Positions 62,901 to 64,000 of a stretch of 64,000 nucleotides of DNA are shown piece by piece. The stretch covers positions 503,165 through 567,164 of the forward strand of contig VXAY01002913.1 of NCBI GenBank assembly GCA_013399855.1, in the 5' to 3' direction. Every line of letters starts with the position of its first letter. Position 1 is the stretch's first letter. The stretch is from Oxyruncus cristatus. Taxonomy: Eukaryota; Chordata; Aves; Passeriformes; Cotingidae. Position numbers and translations under genes: made by a program. The notes beneath the pieces are model-generated. The model was not told where the DNA came from, ran no database searches, and saw only the letters and a program-made list of their open reading frames with translations.

Positions 62901-63815
62901 TGGATTTGATGACGGGGGGCATTCCCTCCACCTTGCTGGTGCACGGTGTACTCTCCTTCCCCCTCTGCCTGGACAGCTCGCACCGCTGCCTCTTGGCTGC
63001 AGCACACTATGGCCGAGGCCGTGTCGTGGTGGCAACCCACGAGAGCCATCTGTTCTCCCCAAAGCTGGCCAGATTCCTGCTCAATGCTGTCTGCTGGCTG
63101 GATGCCGGGAGAAAGGGGCTGGTGGGTGTGAATCCCAGCCTGAAGAAAGTGTGTAGCCTCCTCTCTCCGGCAGGGGTGAAGTCACAGGTGTCACAGCTGA
63201 CAGGTGACCTCAGCGTGTACTGCTGCTCTTCTTATAGCGACAGAGAGGCGGAAAGCATTCACACTTTCGTGGCAGAGGGAGGTGGCCTACTGGTGGGAGG
63301 CCAGGCCTGGTACTGGGCTTCCCAGAACCGTGGCAAAGCTGCTGTGGCAGAATATCCTGGCAACAAAATCCTGAACCGCTTTGGGCTGAGTATCCTGGGG
63401 CAGAGTGGCCCGGCGGCCAAGCACCGGCCCGTGGGGCCTGGGGAGCACTACCACTTCCGCAAGGCGCTCCTGCTCTTCAGCACGCAGGTGCACCAATGTG
63501 AGGAGCTCGCGGAGCCCCTGAAGGACTGGCTGCGCTCCCTAGAACAAGACTGCGCTGCCTTCCTGCACATCCCAGCCCACGACTGCCCAGCATATGCCTC
63601 GCTGCACCGCATCCTGACCAAAGTGCTTCAGAGAAGTGGGATCCCACAGGTCAGCAGGCACTGCCCAGTCAAGAGAAACTCCAAAGAGGCAGTCCTGCTC
63701 TGCATGGCAACCGAGCTGTCCCTCACCATGACAGACAGCGCAGCCCTGGTGCAGCAATGTGCTGCTGGGGTCTGTGCCCTCCCCGTCACTGTGGAAATTG
63801 ATGGCACAAACCCAG
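59977..63815 (+). CDS. TRPM8 channel-associated factor family protein (TCAF1/2-like), first two coding exons
   Basis: Exon A is 59977-60590 (MKPSATYELLVDSV to IPLVVP). Exon B is 62845-63815 (HQANLSLDAEF to VEIDGTNP), ending with a GT donor in phase 1. Together they code about 528 residues of a protein usually near 920, so the C-terminal part, with the peptidase-M60-like domain, lies beyond the window. TCAF proteins bind the cold- and menthol-sensitive channel TRPM8 and alter its surface level and gating. Exons A and B hold two copies of one module, each with a GRxVVxxHE motif, a FLxNAVxWL helix and GGGLL(I/V)GGQAWxWASQ. ATG 59977 was preferred to 59938 because a splice acceptor lies between them and the following residues align with the family start. 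Whether this is TCAF1, TCAF2 or an unsplit bird ancestor cannot be decided here. Confidence 0.9.
60591..62844 (+). other. TCAF intron between coding exons A and B
   Basis: This is a 2254-base intron with a GTGAGT donor and a GGTTCTGCAG acceptor. No repeat or further exon was recognised. Small frames such as 60667-60876 plus show no continuity with the TCAF protein. Confidence 0.8.
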
Positions 63816-64000
63816 GTGAGGAGTGTATCTCTCTTCCTCTTGAAACATCCTGTTGCTGGGGTTGGTGTGGTGCCCGGTCTCAGCGTGCCTCTGTCTGTGT
63901 GTGTCTGAACATGTGCAATTTCACGGTGGGCTTGAGAGGAGGCTGACTTCTGTGTAGTGGCAGACCAGCTCCTTTTGTGACCAGCCCTGATTTCAGCACT
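63816..64000 (+). other. Start of the next TCAF intron, to window edge
   Basis: It begins with GTGAGGAGTG after the phase-1 exon end. The open frame continues to 63946, but the residues lose family resemblance, so splicing at 63815 is favoured. Confidence 0.7.

Noticed and set aside
63816..63946. TCAF exon continuing to the stop at 63946
   Set aside because: Resemblance to TCAF stops at TNP followed by a GTGAGG donor. The trailing residues look like translated intron.
1..64000. tRNA, rRNA, CRISPR, operon or phage-type systems
   Set aside because: No supporting structure was seen. Introns, CR1 repeats and CpG islands mark this as vertebrate nuclear DNA.

Overview
This is a vertebrate nuclear window, almost certainly from a bird. 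Protein-coding exons are short and split by GT-AG introns. The interspersed repeats are mostly CR1-type LINE fragments, one ending in the CR1-typical ATTCTATGA-like tail. Promoters sit in CpG islands, and A/C-rich simple repeats are common. There is no operon structure, CRISPR array or bacterial feature. Three assembly gaps are present: 29250-29255, 48556-49016, and a single N at 53229. The order or species cannot be told from this sequence.

Four genes are supported. (1) NRIP2, plus strand: five coding exons between about 3940 and 11562. The 5' coding exon was not found and may lie left of the window. (2) ITFG2, minus strand: 12 coding exons, 29526 down to 20248, complete, 458 codons plus stop. 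(3) FKBP4, minus strand: 10 coding exons, 49368 down to 33637, complete, 449 codons plus stop. (4) A TCAF1/TCAF2-family gene (formerly FAM115), plus strand: its first two coding exons (59977-60590 and 62845-63815), continuing past the right edge.

Layout: 1-3939 is repeat-poor sequence with no recognised gene. 3940-11562 is NRIP2; its largest intron carries a degenerate tandem repeat. 11563-20247 lies between the convergent NRIP2 and ITFG2 3' ends. It holds a degenerate telomere-like block (about 13560-14040) that abuts a 51-bp minisatellite. 20248-29526 is ITFG2, starting in a CpG island. 29640-33636 holds the FKBP4 3' side and a 1.4-kb CR1 copy with reverse-transcriptase remains. 33637-49368 is FKBP4, with a 42-bp tandem array in intron 2 and a 461-bp gap in intron 1 beside its CpG-island promoter. 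49369-59976 lies between the divergent FKBP4 and TCAF genes and contains several CR1 pieces and a near-identical 126-bp duplication. 59977 to the end is TCAF.

The genes do not form one pathway. ITFG2 is a KICSTOR subunit in mTORC1 amino-acid sensing. FKBP4 is an Hsp90 co-chaperone for steroid receptors. NRIP2 is a nuclear-receptor-interacting protein with a retroviral-protease-like fold. TCAF proteins modulate the cold channel TRPM8. From recall, the NRIP2-ITFG2-FKBP4 order and orientations match human 12p13. No wholly new system is evident. The strongest points for a second look are the Asp-to-Asn change at the NRIP2 protease-like motif, the telomere-like block, the paired heat-shock-element-like sites at FKBP4 and the 126-bp duplication.
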